DNA from: Hellea sp.
GTDB taxonomy: Bacteria; Pseudomonadota; Alphaproteobacteria; Caulobacterales; Maricaulaceae
NCBI GenBank assembly: GCA_013002305.1
Contig: JABDKG010000096.1
Location: 50,550 to 114,549, forward strand
DNA: 64,000 bases
Direction: 5' to 3'
The notes below the pieces were generated by a model, which was not told the DNA's origin, ran no database searches, and saw nothing but the letters and a program-made list of their open reading frames with translations. Below are positions 17,948 to 27,171 of the stretch, in pieces (the stretch's first letter is position 1; each line of letters begins with the position of its first letter). A program made the translations under genes and the position numbers.

Positions 17948-18589
17948 TTATTTCTTAGGCTTTGGAGTCGTTTTTTTAGCGGTTGTTTTCTTAGTAGTGG
18001 TTTTTTTAGTGGTGGTTTTTTTAGCTGGCGGTTTTTTTGTTTCGTTTGTCTTAGGCGTTGCTTTTTTTGCAACAGTTTTCTTTGGCGCTGGTTTTTTTGC
18101 CTCTGGTTTTTTAATCGGTTCGTCAAAAACGTCATCCGCCGATACTTCGACATCGTCGCCATCCGATTTATCAAACGAATCTTTAATATTGGACGCGGCG
18201 GCTTTGGTTTTATCGAGCGCCAATGTTGAAATTACGCGTGCTCTTTTAGCCGCGCCTTCAGCGGCTTTACGGGTTTCGGCGAGCGGATCAATATCGGCCA
18301 TCTCACTGGCGCCGCCATCCGGCGATAAATTATCATTAATCCTGAACACTGCGATGGCGAGCTCACAGATTAAGCGAAGGCCGACAAAACTGATAATGAT
18401 CAATGCTAAAAATTCGAGGAACCAAATTGTATCAATCAACCAATCCATCCAGTCGAACAGAATTCTATCCAGGAAATTCCGGCTGAACATTATGCCCAAA
18501 TATAGAAGTGCTGCCCAATAAAATGCGGGCACCAGCCTATGTTTCATCATTTTATCAAACGAGAAAAAGAAATTGATCAAATTTTTCAT
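17948..18589 (-). CDS. DUF4282 membrane protein with histone-like Lys-rich tail
   Basis: A 213-residue protein. The first about 90 residues carry two TM helices in a DUF4282-type frame (FFFSFDKMMKHRLVPAFYW; later GLRLICELAIAVFRINDNL). A polar linker follows, then a tail of about 65 residues of KKTTTKK and AKKTT repeats, very basic and low in complexity. ATG 18589 is preferred to the frame's first codon at 18622 because GGAG lies 7 nt upstream. The tail resembles H1-like repeats, but a membrane protein that binds DNA, RNA or envelope polymers is equally possible. Confidence 0.7.
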   Translation of the reverse strand: MKNLINFFFSFDKMMKHRLVPAFYWAALLYLGIMFSRNFLDRILFDWMDWLIDTIWFLEFLALIIISFVGLRLICELAIAVFRINDNLSPDGGASEMADIDPLAETRKAAEGAAKRARVISTLALDKTKAAASNIKDSFDKSDGDDVEVSADDVFDEPIKKPEAKKPAPKKTVAKKATPKTNETKKPPAKKTTTKKTTTKKTTAKKTTPKPKK

Positions 18590-18688
18590 ACCGATACTCC
18601 GAATTTCCTCAAGTCTATGCAATTAATAGTGTTGATACAATCTTGATTTTTCGCGCCTCATGCTCAGATATTGGTTAGAGGTCAGAAG

Positions 18689-19639
18689 TTGAAGAAAATA
18701 TTAGCAAAAATAAAATTTCCGAAATCGGTCAAAGTACCCGGTCTAGGGCCTGCGATGGAGCTCGGCGATAATTTGTTTTCGTCCGTAATGGGGACATTAA
18801 ATTCAGGTGTCGGTGTTTTGACATCAACACTTGGCGGGATTGCGTTCTTCGGAACGACAATTCACTCCGAGACGTATGATCACACCAAACTTGATGAAAA
18901 GCACTATTTTTTAATTCCTCATGCCGCGAGTGACAAAGGGTTCGCACTTTATATTGTGCGGTGCCTGCCAGACGGCGTCCCGCCTATTAATGATCTTCCA
19001 AAGCGCCGACTTCTACATTTGCCCAACCAGCATGCTCTTCCCATGCTCGAAGAGGTCTTAATGGCTGAGATAAGACAGGACATCAAAGATACGCCTCGTG
19101 AACCAGGACAGCTGGAGAATAATATCGTCGCTTTGATCGATGAAATAGATGAACTTGATAGCAAGGTTTTTAAAGGCGTATTGCTGATGGGAGGGCTCGT
19201 GGCCATGGTCAATCCTTTGGCCGGTGCGGCGGTCGCTATGAAAGCCATGGTGCCGGCGGTCGGTATGATTGCCTCAAAACACGGTCTTAAGTTCGCCACT
19301 GATAAAATGACCAACCTCGAATTATCACGAAAAATCAATAAGGCTGAAAAGGACCTTAAAAGGCAATTTCAAAATGCCAACACGCTCAAGCTGATCAATC
19401 CGGTTTTATCGCATATGGAAAAACCTGCGAGCCTAGAGACTTGGATGATGGAACCGCATTTATTTCGGTTCGAATGCGAAGATGTCGAATTTTCTCAGGC
19501 CGATCTTGTCCGGTTAATGGAACTATCCGAACAGGCTATTTCGGACGTCACAAAAAACGGCGTCCCGAAATCATATTTCAAGAAAATGAAAGAGTTGATA
19601 TTGTGGGGCAACCCGATAAGCGCCAAAGACTTGACCTAG
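18689..19639 (+). CDS. Protein of unknown function with hydrophobic central segment
   Basis: A roughly 316-residue protein that I do not recognise. The N-terminus is basic and amphipathic (LKKILAKIKFPKSVKVPG). A hydrophobic central stretch (about residues 165-200, GVLLMGGLVAMVNPLAGAAV, then AMVPAVGMIA) could be membrane-associated. The frame is open from TTG 18671; TTG 18689 has AGAGG 7 nt upstream and is preferred. No ATG is available near the start. It overlaps the M23 peptidase gene by 4 nt at the convergent ends. It is divergent from the DUF4282 gene. Confidence 0.6.
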   Translation: MKKILAKIKFPKSVKVPGLGPAMELGDNLFSSVMGTLNSGVGVLTSTLGGIAFFGTTIHSETYDHTKLDEKHYFLIPHAASDKGFALYIVRCLPDGVPPINDLPKRRLLHLPNQHALPMLEEVLMAEIRQDIKDTPREPGQLENNIVALIDEIDELDSKVFKGVLLMGGLVAMVNPLAGAAVAMKAMVPAVGMIASKHGLKFATDKMTNLELSRKINKAEKDLKRQFQNANTLKLINPVLSHMEKPASLETWMMEPHLFRFECEDVEFSQADLVRLMELSEQAISDVTKNGVPKSYFKKMKELILWGNPISAKDLT

Positions 19640-21066
19640 TCAATTAGTGGCGCGTCCGACTTGCCAGTGACTGTCAATTCTGCATTCAATATCGGCTCTG
19701 GCTGCAAAACCGGTGACAGTGAACGCATTTTGTCGATCTTTGCACGGCGCGATTTAAAGGCCGGAATTTGATCGGACGATAATGGTTTGCCCGAAAGCTG
19801 CGATAGGCGTCGAGGATTGATTTTCTGGCCATTATGATGGACTTCGTAATGAAGGTGCGGTCCGGTGGAATATCCAGTGGTGCCGACATAACCAATGATT
19901 TGATCTTGAGACACATATTTGCCTTTACCCATGCCGCGGGCGAAACGAGACATATGGGCGTAAGCGGTTTTGTAGCCATCGGAATGGCGGATCCGAATAT
20001 ATTTTCCATAACCGCCATTGGTCCCGGCAAATTCAATTGTGCCCGTGCCAGCGGCTAGAATTGGGGTGCCGGACGGCGCGGCAAAATCGACGCCCGTATG
20101 CATTTTCCGGTAGCCTGAGATCGGATGTTTGCGGCGTCCATAGGAGGAGGATAAGCGGGCACCATTTACCGGCGTTGCCCGAAGTTTGCGTTTCGCCGTT
20201 TTGCCGTCGGCGTCATAGAAATTCTCTCGGCCCTTGGCATCCGTAAAAAGATAATAATCCATCTTTTTGCCACGCGGCGAAAAGCTTGTATAAAGAAGAT
20301 CGCCGGCCTTAACAATTTCACCGCGACTATCTTTTGCGACTTCGAAGAACATTTCAAATTCATCGCCCGGCTGAATATCACGCTGAAAATCGACCGAATA
20401 TTCGTAAATATTGGCGAATTGTTGGATGACTTTATCCGGCGCACCGAGGCGGTTGGCATCTAAATAGATAGAGTTTTCGATCGAGGTTTTGACGCTGACC
20501 GTCTCCATTTTAAACTCGGCAGTAATGGATCTCGAATTGTAGCTGCCATCATCATTTCGGTTAACATAGACTGTCGTTTCGACCGAGGGCTTGTATGTCA
20601 GATAAGAAATTTGGCCTTGATCGTAAAACAGATTGAAATTCTGGCCGACTTTCAGTTTTCGTGGATCATAGACGTCTGAAAAGCTTTCCGACAGTTTATA
20701 AGCTTCGCCGGGCTCAAGACCGTTCTTCTGGAGCATTGGTCCGAGAGAGTCGCCATATTTAAGGGTCAAAGATGTCGCCGGTTCAATGGACGGATGGTCG
20801 ATTAAATAGAGATCGTCGCGGGTAACATCGATGATTGGGGCGGCGGGCGCAGCAATTTCTGTCGTTTTGGCCTCGGCAGGTGTGGATTCTGGGCGCAACC
20901 AGACCAATGCCAGGGCCGCGAGCGCGCAGGCTCCTAAAAACTTAAAACGGCGATCCTGATATATTCTGGTATTATCCATCGCCATAAAAGCCCCAAACCG
21001 CACTTTTAAGGGTGCTGGGAGATGAGATTTCCAACCGGAAAGCAATTTTGCCGTCGGGACTTTCAT
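19636..21066 (-). CDS. M23-family murein endopeptidase
   Basis: A zinc metallopeptidase that cuts peptidoglycan cross-links, of the MepM/DD-endopeptidase layout. The N-terminus has one TM anchor (FKFLGACALAALALVWL, near residue 45). A LysM-like/OapA-type substrate region occupies about 80-280. The M23 domain has HTGVDFAAP with His323 and Asp327, AYAHMSR, and PHLHYE at 403-408. All zinc ligands are intact. The start is uncertain: ATG 21066 gives the longest form, and ATG codons about 28-30 residues in (near MAMDNTRIYQ) are alternatives. It is convergent with an unknown gene. Confidence 0.9.
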   Translation of the reverse strand: MKVPTAKLLSGWKSHLPAPLKVRFGAFMAMDNTRIYQDRRFKFLGACALAALALVWLRPESTPAEAKTTEIAAPAAPIIDVTRDDLYLIDHPSIEPATSLTLKYGDSLGPMLQKNGLEPGEAYKLSESFSDVYDPRKLKVGQNFNLFYDQGQISYLTYKPSVETTVYVNRNDDGSYNSRSITAEFKMETVSVKTSIENSIYLDANRLGAPDKVIQQFANIYEYSVDFQRDIQPGDEFEMFFEVAKDSRGEIVKAGDLLYTSFSPRGKKMDYYLFTDAKGRENFYDADGKTAKRKLRATPVNGARLSSSYGRRKHPISGYRKMHTGVDFAAPSGTPILAAGTGTIEFAGTNGGYGKYIRIRHSDGYKTAYAHMSRFARGMGKGKYVSQDQIIGYVGTTGYSTGPHLHYEVHHNGQKINPRRLSQLSGKPLSSDQIPAFKSRRAKIDKMRSLSPVLQPEPILNAELTVTGKSDAPLID

Positions 21067-21209
21067 AAATACTGACTCTTTTCCAGAATTTCACTTTTCA
21101 GCTATCCCCTAAATGCCCTAACTTTAGTTAATGCTTCGTCAAAATTAATCCGTTCCGGATCAATGTTTGAAAGCTTGTAAACAATAAAGGTATAAACGCG
21201 CAAATTAAA

Positions 21210-24200
21210 ATGTCGAAACGCGGTCCCCATAGCGCAGTAAAACCGCGCGAAAAACGACGATCAAAACTCAAACTTTTGGTTTGGTTTTTGCTGATCCTGA
21301 TGATCGTGGTCGCGTTGGCTCTTTTTTGGATATGGAGCAATCGCTATTCTCTCGTTGAAAATGAAATCAAATCTCGGTTAAGCGAGGCAGGGTTTCAGTC
21401 AGAATTGACGATTAGCGAACTTAGTCTTTCCAGCGTACAAATCGACAAAATTTCTTTGCAGCAGAACGGCAAAAAAATTCTGACTGCTGATCATATCGTG
21501 ACCCGCTTTAATGGTCGCGAAATTCTGGATGGCAAAATCATGGCCATTAAAGTGACGGGTGCGAACATTGATCTGGCCGTTGACAAGGATGGTAAACCCG
21601 AAGTCAATCTCATCTCTTCAGGCGACGGCGGCGCAACCTTTGAGTTTCCGCAAGATGGTTTAATTATTCAGGATACCCGTGTTAGCCTGACAAGTCCTTA
21701 TGGAAAAATCTCCAGCCAAATTGATGGGGAGATTAAAAGTCCGACTGAATATGAAGGGAATTTGGAAAATGTTTCTGCAAAACTCACATATGGGGATATA
21801 AATGCCGAGATTTCCGGTAAATTGAATCTCGACAAACAGGCCGATCAGGAAACAAAGTTTAATCTGTCATTTTCGGTTCCACATTGGTCTTACAAGGACC
21901 TGACGGGGAAAGATGCGATAATAATCGGCACCGGTTCTACGGCCTCAAATCAAATAGGGCGATTGGTTCGCGGTGATTTTGCAACGGAGTTTGAAAGTTT
22001 TGCCGCGAATAGTGTATTTGCAAAAAATGTAAGACTGAGGTGGGATGGAGATATTATTGCTCCAAGGACGGTGTCGAGCAATATTCAAGCCGAAGGTAAT
22101 TGGAATATAGCGGTAAATGATCTGAATATGCCCGACCAACAAATGCGGGATCAGATAGCGTCTCAGATCGTTTTGAGAAAAACTCTGTCCAGTGCGCCAG
22201 TGACTGAGAATTTCGCTCAGCCACTGGCACAAATTATTAATAACCTGCTGTCCAGCGCAAATGTGCAAGGATCCGGACGGGTAAAAAAAGACGCCGTACG
22301 GACACAGATTTTTCTTACGGATCGGTTGGTATGGGAAAACGCGAAAAGCCGCCTAGCCGCCGATAGTTTAAACGAATTGCCGCTTTACGATTATAGTGAA
22401 GGCGAAACACATTTTGATCTTCAGTTTAACGCAGATCACGAAGGCAGGCTCCCGCTGATAATCTCAAATGGACATCTTGTTTTCGAAACTACAAATGGCC
22501 GAGATATTGACGGTGCTGATAGCTTTAATGGGAGCATCAAAATTCCTAGAAATTGGCAAGCGCGTACGGCGGAAGGCGATCTCGTATTGCTTAGGCCGAT
22601 GAGCGCGGAAATCCAGTATAAGAATGAGGGGGGAGAGAATGATTTGAGACTGAAGGGCCGGATTCAATATGACGGTGATATTCCAGGTGGCTATGTCGAA
22701 AACCTTGTGGCCGCTGGAACGCTTTATCTGAAAAATCAGGACAGCACCCGGCTGTTTTTCACGCCGCGCGGCGACGAGAAAATTACGATGGATAGTTTTC
22801 GAACCGATGCGCCCTGGATCGCGGAAAATATCAGTTTCAACATTACCCCTGATACATCTAAGCCTCTGTTTTCATTAAGTAATCGATCCGGAAAACTTAC
22901 GACATCGGTCAAAAATGCTGAAATGGATGTCATTAACGAAGCCGGAACGCGATCGTTTCATCTTGTCAGCGACCAAGCCGAAATTAATGCCCGTATAAAT
23001 GACGGAGCTCAAGATTGGATCGTGGCGGCACGCGATGTCGTCATGACCTCCGACAATATGCCGAGCCGCGGAACTCGGATGACGACAGGCAGTGCCGTCT
23101 TAACGGCGCAAACCCGCGCCGATCAACCGCTAGAATTCACCATTGATACACCGCGAGCCGATGTGAAAACAGAGATGATTGATGCGACCGGATTGGCGGT
23201 GCAAATTGCCGGAACGCCAGCCAGTTTCAGAGCAAATTATCAAAATGGACAGGTCGCCTTTGCTGCAACGGATCTGCCGCCCTTTATCATGACCGGCTTT
23301 GCTGATTACGCCGCCGACACTTGGAGCGGCGAGGCGGATAGCTATTTGCCATTTGGACAAAAAACGCCGCTCATCGTCAATTATCGCTTCGCCGGTGGTT
23401 TGGGCTCTGCCGACGTGGATATTCCATTGATGAAATTTACTCCTTCCGGTCTTCAACCGCAGCAATTTATTCCGGCCTTAAGTGGTAAAATCGCTGACGT
23501 GCGAGGATCGGCCAGCGCGAAAATTAAATTGGAATTTTCAGAAGAGCTCGGAATGACAAGTTCTGGATCGGCACGCTTGATTGATATGGAAATGGGAACG
23601 TTGCCCGGGCCCATAACTGGACTGAACTCCGAGCTCAAATTCTCATCGTTTCTGCCTTTGGTTACGGATAGCATTCAAACAATGACGATGAAAAGCTTTG
23701 ATGCCGGTCTTCCTTTGGCGGACGGAAAAGTTACGTTTGAGACGGTTCCGGACGGTGTCAAAATTCATTCTGCCCGATGGCCATTAGGGTCAGGTTCAGT
23801 CTCACTTGATCCGGTACAGTGGATATATCTTGCGCCTGAAAACCGAGTGGTTCTGCGGATCGAAAACGTCGAACTTGGCGAATTTATGGGCGAGGTCGGC
23901 GGCGATAATTTTCAAGCGACGGGTAATGTTAACGGCGTTCTCCCTGTGGTCTTGAGCGGTGTGAATGTCAATGTCGAGGACGGGCAACTAAAAGTTAAAG
24001 ATGGCGGCGTTATCCGTTTTCAAACCGACCAAACCAATGCGGCCGCCGAAGTCAATGAATATGCCGAACTGGCTTTTGATGCGCTCAAAGAGTTTCACTA
24101 TCAGGAACTCGAGGCCATCATGAACGGCCCGCTGGATGGTAACATAATCATCAGATTGTTGTTCCAGGGGTCTAACCCCGAGGTTTTAAGTGGAACTCAG

Positions 24201-24335
24201 TTTAAATTTAACGTCAAGCTTGAGGGGGAACTTTTCAATATCGCCAGGAGTTTCACTATGAGCTTATCAGACTATTTACAACGTGATACTTTGGAAAGTG
24301 ATGTAAATTCGTTAGTTAATGAAATTACTAAGTGA
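21210..24335 (+). CDS. ydbH: YdbH-like AsmA-family intermembrane transport protein
   Basis: A 1041-residue protein with one N-terminal TM helix (KLKLLVWFLLILMIVVALAL, about 22-45) and a long periplasmic beta-rich body. The C-terminal part matches the YdbH/dicarboxylate-transport domain pattern. AsmA-like proteins form grooved bridges that move phospholipids between the membranes. YdbH acts together with TamB and YhdP in E. coli. The next genes are ynbE-like and ydbL-like, the same order as in E. coli, which supports the call. The ATG at 21210 lacks a strong ribosome site. Confidence 0.8.
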   Translation: MSKRGPHSAVKPREKRRSKLKLLVWFLLILMIVVALALFWIWSNRYSLVENEIKSRLSEAGFQSELTISELSLSSVQIDKISLQQNGKKILTADHIVTRFNGREILDGKIMAIKVTGANIDLAVDKDGKPEVNLISSGDGGATFEFPQDGLIIQDTRVSLTSPYGKISSQIDGEIKSPTEYEGNLENVSAKLTYGDINAEISGKLNLDKQADQETKFNLSFSVPHWSYKDLTGKDAIIIGTGSTASNQIGRLVRGDFATEFESFAANSVFAKNVRLRWDGDIIAPRTVSSNIQAEGNWNIAVNDLNMPDQQMRDQIASQIVLRKTLSSAPVTENFAQPLAQIINNLLSSANVQGSGRVKKDAVRTQIFLTDRLVWENAKSRLAADSLNELPLYDYSEGETHFDLQFNADHEGRLPLIISNGHLVFETTNGRDIDGADSFNGSIKIPRNWQARTAEGDLVLLRPMSAEIQYKNEGGENDLRLKGRIQYDGDIPGGYVENLVAAGTLYLKNQDSTRLFFTPRGDEKITMDSFRTDAPWIAENISFNITPDTSKPLFSLSNRSGKLTTSVKNAEMDVINEAGTRSFHLVSDQAEINARINDGAQDWIVAARDVVMTSDNMPSRGTRMTTGSAVLTAQTRADQPLEFTIDTPRADVKTEMIDATGLAVQIAGTPASFRANYQNGQVAFAATDLPPFIMTGFADYAADTWSGEADSYLPFGQKTPLIVNYRFAGGLGSADVDIPLMKFTPSGLQPQQFIPALSGKIADVRGSASAKIKLEFSEELGMTSSGSARLIDMEMGTLPGPITGLNSELKFSSFLPLVTDSIQTMTMKSFDAGLPLADGKVTFETVPDGVKIHSARWPLGSGSVSLDPVQWIYLAPENRVVLRIENVELGEFMGEVGGDNFQATGNVNGVLPVVLSGVNVNVEDGQLKVKDGGVIRFQTDQTNAAAEVNEYAELAFDALKEFHYQELEAIMNGPLDGNIIIRLLFQGSNPEVLSGTQFKFNVKLEGELFNIARSFTMSLSDYLQRDTLESDVNSLVNEITK

Positions 24336-24392
24336 ATAATGCAAAACGACATGTTAATGGGAGGTTCAGTTGCCATCAAATAGGAAGATGAC

Positions 24393-24581
24393 ATGAAAAA
24401 GTTGCTAGGACTTTCCATTATCGGGCTGACGCTGGCCGGTGGGTGTACGCCCAAGGTTCAGATCGAGGCGCCGGATAAACCGATTGAAATCAATCTTAAT
24501 GTCAAGATTGATCAAGAAGTTCGAATCCGGCTCGACAAAGAGGTGGAAGACCTAATTCAAGGCAACCCGGATCTGTTTTAG
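24393..24581 (+). CDS. ynbE: YnbE-like outer-membrane lipoprotein
   Basis: A 62-residue lipoprotein: signal MKKLLGLSIIGLTLAGGC with the lipid Cys at 18. The mature part is short and charged (IEINLNVKIDQEVRIRLDKE). This length and the INLNVKI strand match YnbE, which in E. coli binds the end of the YdbH groove by strand addition to complete the bridge. It lies 57 nt after ydbH with an AGGAAG ribosome site, and 8 nt before ydbL. Confidence 0.85.
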   Translation: MKKLLGLSIIGLTLAGGCTPKVQIEAPDKPIEINLNVKIDQEVRIRLDKEVEDLIQGNPDLF

Positions 24582-24589
24582 GATAAATT

Positions 24590-24979
24590 ATGTCTAAGAA
24601 AACTATATTATCGTCCGTTTTTGGAGCTCTCATTTTGGCAGGCGGTGCCTATGTGGCCATGCCGCATTTAACGCCCGAAGCCTATGCTCAGACTGCAGAC
24701 GCCAAACGCATTGTTGACGATGCCAAAACGGCCAAGTTGGTTGGCGAAACCGTGAGCGGTTATTTGGCAGTGGTTAACGCAGCTTCGCCTTCGCGCGAAG
24801 TTTTAAATGCGATGAATGAGATCAATATTCGCCGGAAAAACCTTTATACAAAGCTGGCACGCGAACAGAATGTGCAGATTGAAGTTATCGCAGCCTTGAC
24901 CGGTGAAAAAGTAATCGCGAACGCTAATCGCGGCGAAATGATTATGAATAAAGATGGTCGCTGGACGCAAATACCATAG
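24590..24979 (+). CDS. ydbL: YdbL-like DUF1318 periplasmic protein
   Basis: A 129-residue exported protein (signal peptide ending PEAYAQT). The DUF1318 core is seen as DDAKTAKLVGETVSGYLAVV, then EINIRRKNLYTKLAREQNV and AALTGEKVIANANRGEMI. In E. coli, YdbL is encoded with YdbH and YnbE and is thought to limit YnbE multimerisation. The order here is ydbH-ynbE-ydbL with short gaps. GGATAAATT precedes the ATG as the ribosome site. Confidence 0.87.
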   Translation: MSKKTILSSVFGALILAGGAYVAMPHLTPEAYAQTADAKRIVDDAKTAKLVGETVSGYLAVVNAASPSREVLNAMNEINIRRKNLYTKLAREQNVQIEVIAALTGEKVIANANRGEMIMNKDGRWTQIP

Positions 24980-25066
24980 AAATCCCGCCGCTTTAATAAT
25001 TGTTTTACGATATCGGTTAAAGGAAGGGCTCTGTATTTTTTTATCCAATAGAGAACCATTGGCCAT

Positions 25067-25738
25067 ATGTCTAACAATCCGGTAAAACTAACTCCATCTA
25101 ATCTGTCTGCGCTCATGTGCGCCCGTATCTGCCATGACCTTGTCAGCCCTGTTGGCGCGCTCAGCGCTGCATTGGAAGTGCTTGGGGACGAGAGCAATGC
25201 GGATATGCATGAAGATGCGATGAGCCTCGTCCGCACATCAGCTGAGCAGGCAGCAGCTAAATTAAAATTTCTAAGGCTCGCATTTGGTGCCGGTACGTCT
25301 GCCCCAGGTGTTATTGGCATGGATCACACCAAGGCGCTCGTCGAAGACATGTATAAGAGCGGAAAAGCCGCTATTCGTTGGGAAACCAACATTGAGGGGC
25401 TAGAAAAATCCCACACACGCCTAATCCTCAACCTGGCGATGATTGCGGTTCAAAGCATTCCGCGCGGCGGGGATTTGACGATTGGAATCGCGCAAACACC
25501 TGACGCTCATATCCTTACCTTGTCCGCCGAAGGCCCTAAAGCCCGTATCTCGCCGGAATTCTTAAGGGCTCTTTCCGGCAAAGCGCCTGACGGCGGGTTT
25601 GATGGCCGCACAATTCAGCCTTTCTATACCGGGATGATTGTTCGAGAATTAAAGGGCAGAGTGGATGCCAATCTCGACGGGGAAACGGCAAAGTTTTCGG
25701 TATTTCTACCCTCGATAGCGGCTAAAAACGCCGCCTGA
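25067..25738 (+). CDS. chpT: Histidine phosphotransferase ChpT
   Basis: ChpT carries phosphate from the hybrid kinase CckA to the response regulators CtrA and CpdR, which control the alphaproteobacterial cell cycle. The phosphorylated His is His23 in ARICHDLVSPVGA. The remainder follows ChpT's pseudo-HATPase layout (LRLAFGAGTSAPG, later IQPFYTGMIVRELKGRVDA). Length is normal at 223 residues. It leads a group of four same-strand signalling genes ending with a CheR-like gene. A one-mismatch CtrA-like box lies upstream at 24993-25007. No strong Shine-Dalgarno sequence precedes the ATG. Confidence 0.92.
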   Translation: MSNNPVKLTPSNLSALMCARICHDLVSPVGALSAALEVLGDESNADMHEDAMSLVRTSAEQAAAKLKFLRLAFGAGTSAPGVIGMDHTKALVEDMYKSGKAAIRWETNIEGLEKSHTRLILNLAMIAVQSIPRGGDLTIGIAQTPDAHILTLSAEGPKARISPEFLRALSGKAPDGGFDGRTIQPFYTGMIVRELKGRVDANLDGETAKFSVFLPSIAAKNAA

Positions 25739-25852
25739 TATACTCCGCCGCTTCGGCGACCTATCTTTAGCCCATTTTAACGATTTATTGTCACTGTCAT
25801 CGCAGTTTCGCGGCGCTGTCTTGCAGCGATTCGCGACGGACAAGAGGATCAT

Positions 25853-26806
25853 ATGACCGATCGATGCGGAGACGACCTAATCGGCGCCCGAAAATTCATG
25901 ACAGTTTGCCAAACCCATATGCGGGAGGTATTTTCTGGCGGTCAATTGCCAATGGAAGACGTTATAATGCGTCTTGGCGAAATTCAGGATCACGCAAAGT
26001 TAATGCATGCACGGGCGATCTACAAATCTGCCCAATTTGTTATTGACCAATTAACCGGTCACGCTTCGCTTTCCGATTGTGCGTCGTCTGTTTTAGTTTT
26101 GCAAAAACATATCCGGCAATATGAGTGCGGTCTGTCTGAAATTGCGCCCATTAATGCGGCTGCAAATTCGCCTCAGATGACGCCAACAGGTCCGCCGATT
26201 GTGAGCAATATCGCCCGCCAGAAAACGGCCATCAATGTCTTGGAACCTCTTATTGCTTTGGCACCGACAGAGGATCAGCCGGCCTTAACCCGTCTTGTGT
26301 CAATTGCCGCCAATGATCAGCCCAAGGCCGCGGCGCCGCTGTCAAAAAGTCAATTCGATAAACTTGATAGTATTTTTCCGGGTCTGACCAACCATTTGCT
26401 GCGTCAAGCCAGAGTGCAAGGTAAAAGCGTCAGCGTCTCTGTTGCAAGCGACGAAGTATTCCTTGATGGTGACCAACTGAATATTTTAAGCGAGAAATTA
26501 ATTGAGCTTGGCGACGCTCTGATTACAGAAACAGTTGAGTCTACAGAGATCCGATCTTCGCAAGGATTGAGTCAGTCAGCTCACATTGCGATTACGGCGC
26601 GTCAATCCCATCAAAAATTGTCAATCCTGGTTAGCTGTGATGGCACGGCTTTATCGACGCCTAGCATATCGCGCCTGACAAAGGGTGTTAAAGGCGACAT
26701 GCGCTTTGCTATCAGCTCCAAGGGCCGGCTTAACCAGGTCGAACTGCAAAATATTATCTGCTCGACTATTGACCGTAATCCCGTTCGCCGCGAGGCCGCC
26801 TCATGA
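25853..26806 (+). CDS. Degenerate CheA-like signalling protein
   Basis: A 317-residue cytosolic protein without a clear known domain. The N-terminal about 100 residues are helical. A later part, LTNHLLRQARVQGKSVSVSV followed by LDGDQLNILSEKLIELGDAL, resembles the start of the CheA HATPase region (Gly-Lys-x-Val, then an Asp and a helix). The ATP-binding N, G1 and G2 boxes are not seen, and no H-box His is evident. It could be a CheA-like scaffold that lost kinase activity. Its stop overlaps the CheY-like start as ATGA. AGAGGATCAT precedes its ATG. Confidence 0.55.
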   Translation: MTDRCGDDLIGARKFMTVCQTHMREVFSGGQLPMEDVIMRLGEIQDHAKLMHARAIYKSAQFVIDQLTGHASLSDCASSVLVLQKHIRQYECGLSEIAPINAAANSPQMTPTGPPIVSNIARQKTAINVLEPLIALAPTEDQPALTRLVSIAANDQPKAAAPLSKSQFDKLDSIFPGLTNHLLRQARVQGKSVSVSVASDEVFLDGDQLNILSEKLIELGDALITETVESTEIRSSQGLSQSAHIAITARQSHQKLSILVSCDGTALSTPSISRLTKGVKGDMRFAISSKGRLNQVELQNIICSTIDRNPVRREAAS

Positions 26807-27171
26807 GAACGTGCCTGGTTGTCGACAATTCGAAAATGATCCGGCGGGTCGCGGGCCGTATCTTAAGCGATCTTAAGTTTAACACTGAAGAAGCTGAAAA
26901 CGGCCTAGAGGCGCTCAATATGTGCCGCAGCAATATGCCCGATGCCATTTTACTGGACTGGAATATGCCGGTCATGGACGGCATGACATTCTTGAAAAAA
27001 CTCCGGGCCGAGCAAACTAACGAGCGACCAGTCGTCTTGTTTTGTACAGCCGAACGGGACGTTGTTAAAATCGCTGCGGCGCTCGAAGCCGGGGCTGATG
27101 AATATATTATGAAACCCTTCGATAGCGATATTATTTCAAGCAAATTATTGCAGGCAGGTCTGCTGGGATAA
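26803..27171 (+). CDS. CheY-like response regulator
   Basis: A 122-residue single receiver domain. Phospho-acceptor Asp52 is in LLDWNMPVMDG, with Thr82 and Lys104 (YIMKPF) in the usual places. The acidic pair at the start is Asp8-Asn9 (VVDNSK) rather than Asp-Asp, a small departure that may affect metal binding. With no output domain it must act by protein contact. It overlaps the upstream gene by 4 nt and the CheR-like gene by 1 nt (TAATG), so it is translationally coupled to both. Confidence 0.9.
   Translation: MRTCLVVDNSKMIRRVAGRILSDLKFNTEEAENGLEALNMCRSNMPDAILLDWNMPVMDGMTFLKKLRAEQTNERPVVLFCTAERDVVKIAAALEAGADEYIMKPFDSDIISSKLLQAGLLG

Noticed and set aside
25745..25760. CCGCCG/CGGCG hairpin after chpT as a terminator
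   Set aside because: Short stem with no T run, and the following genes appear to belong to the same set.
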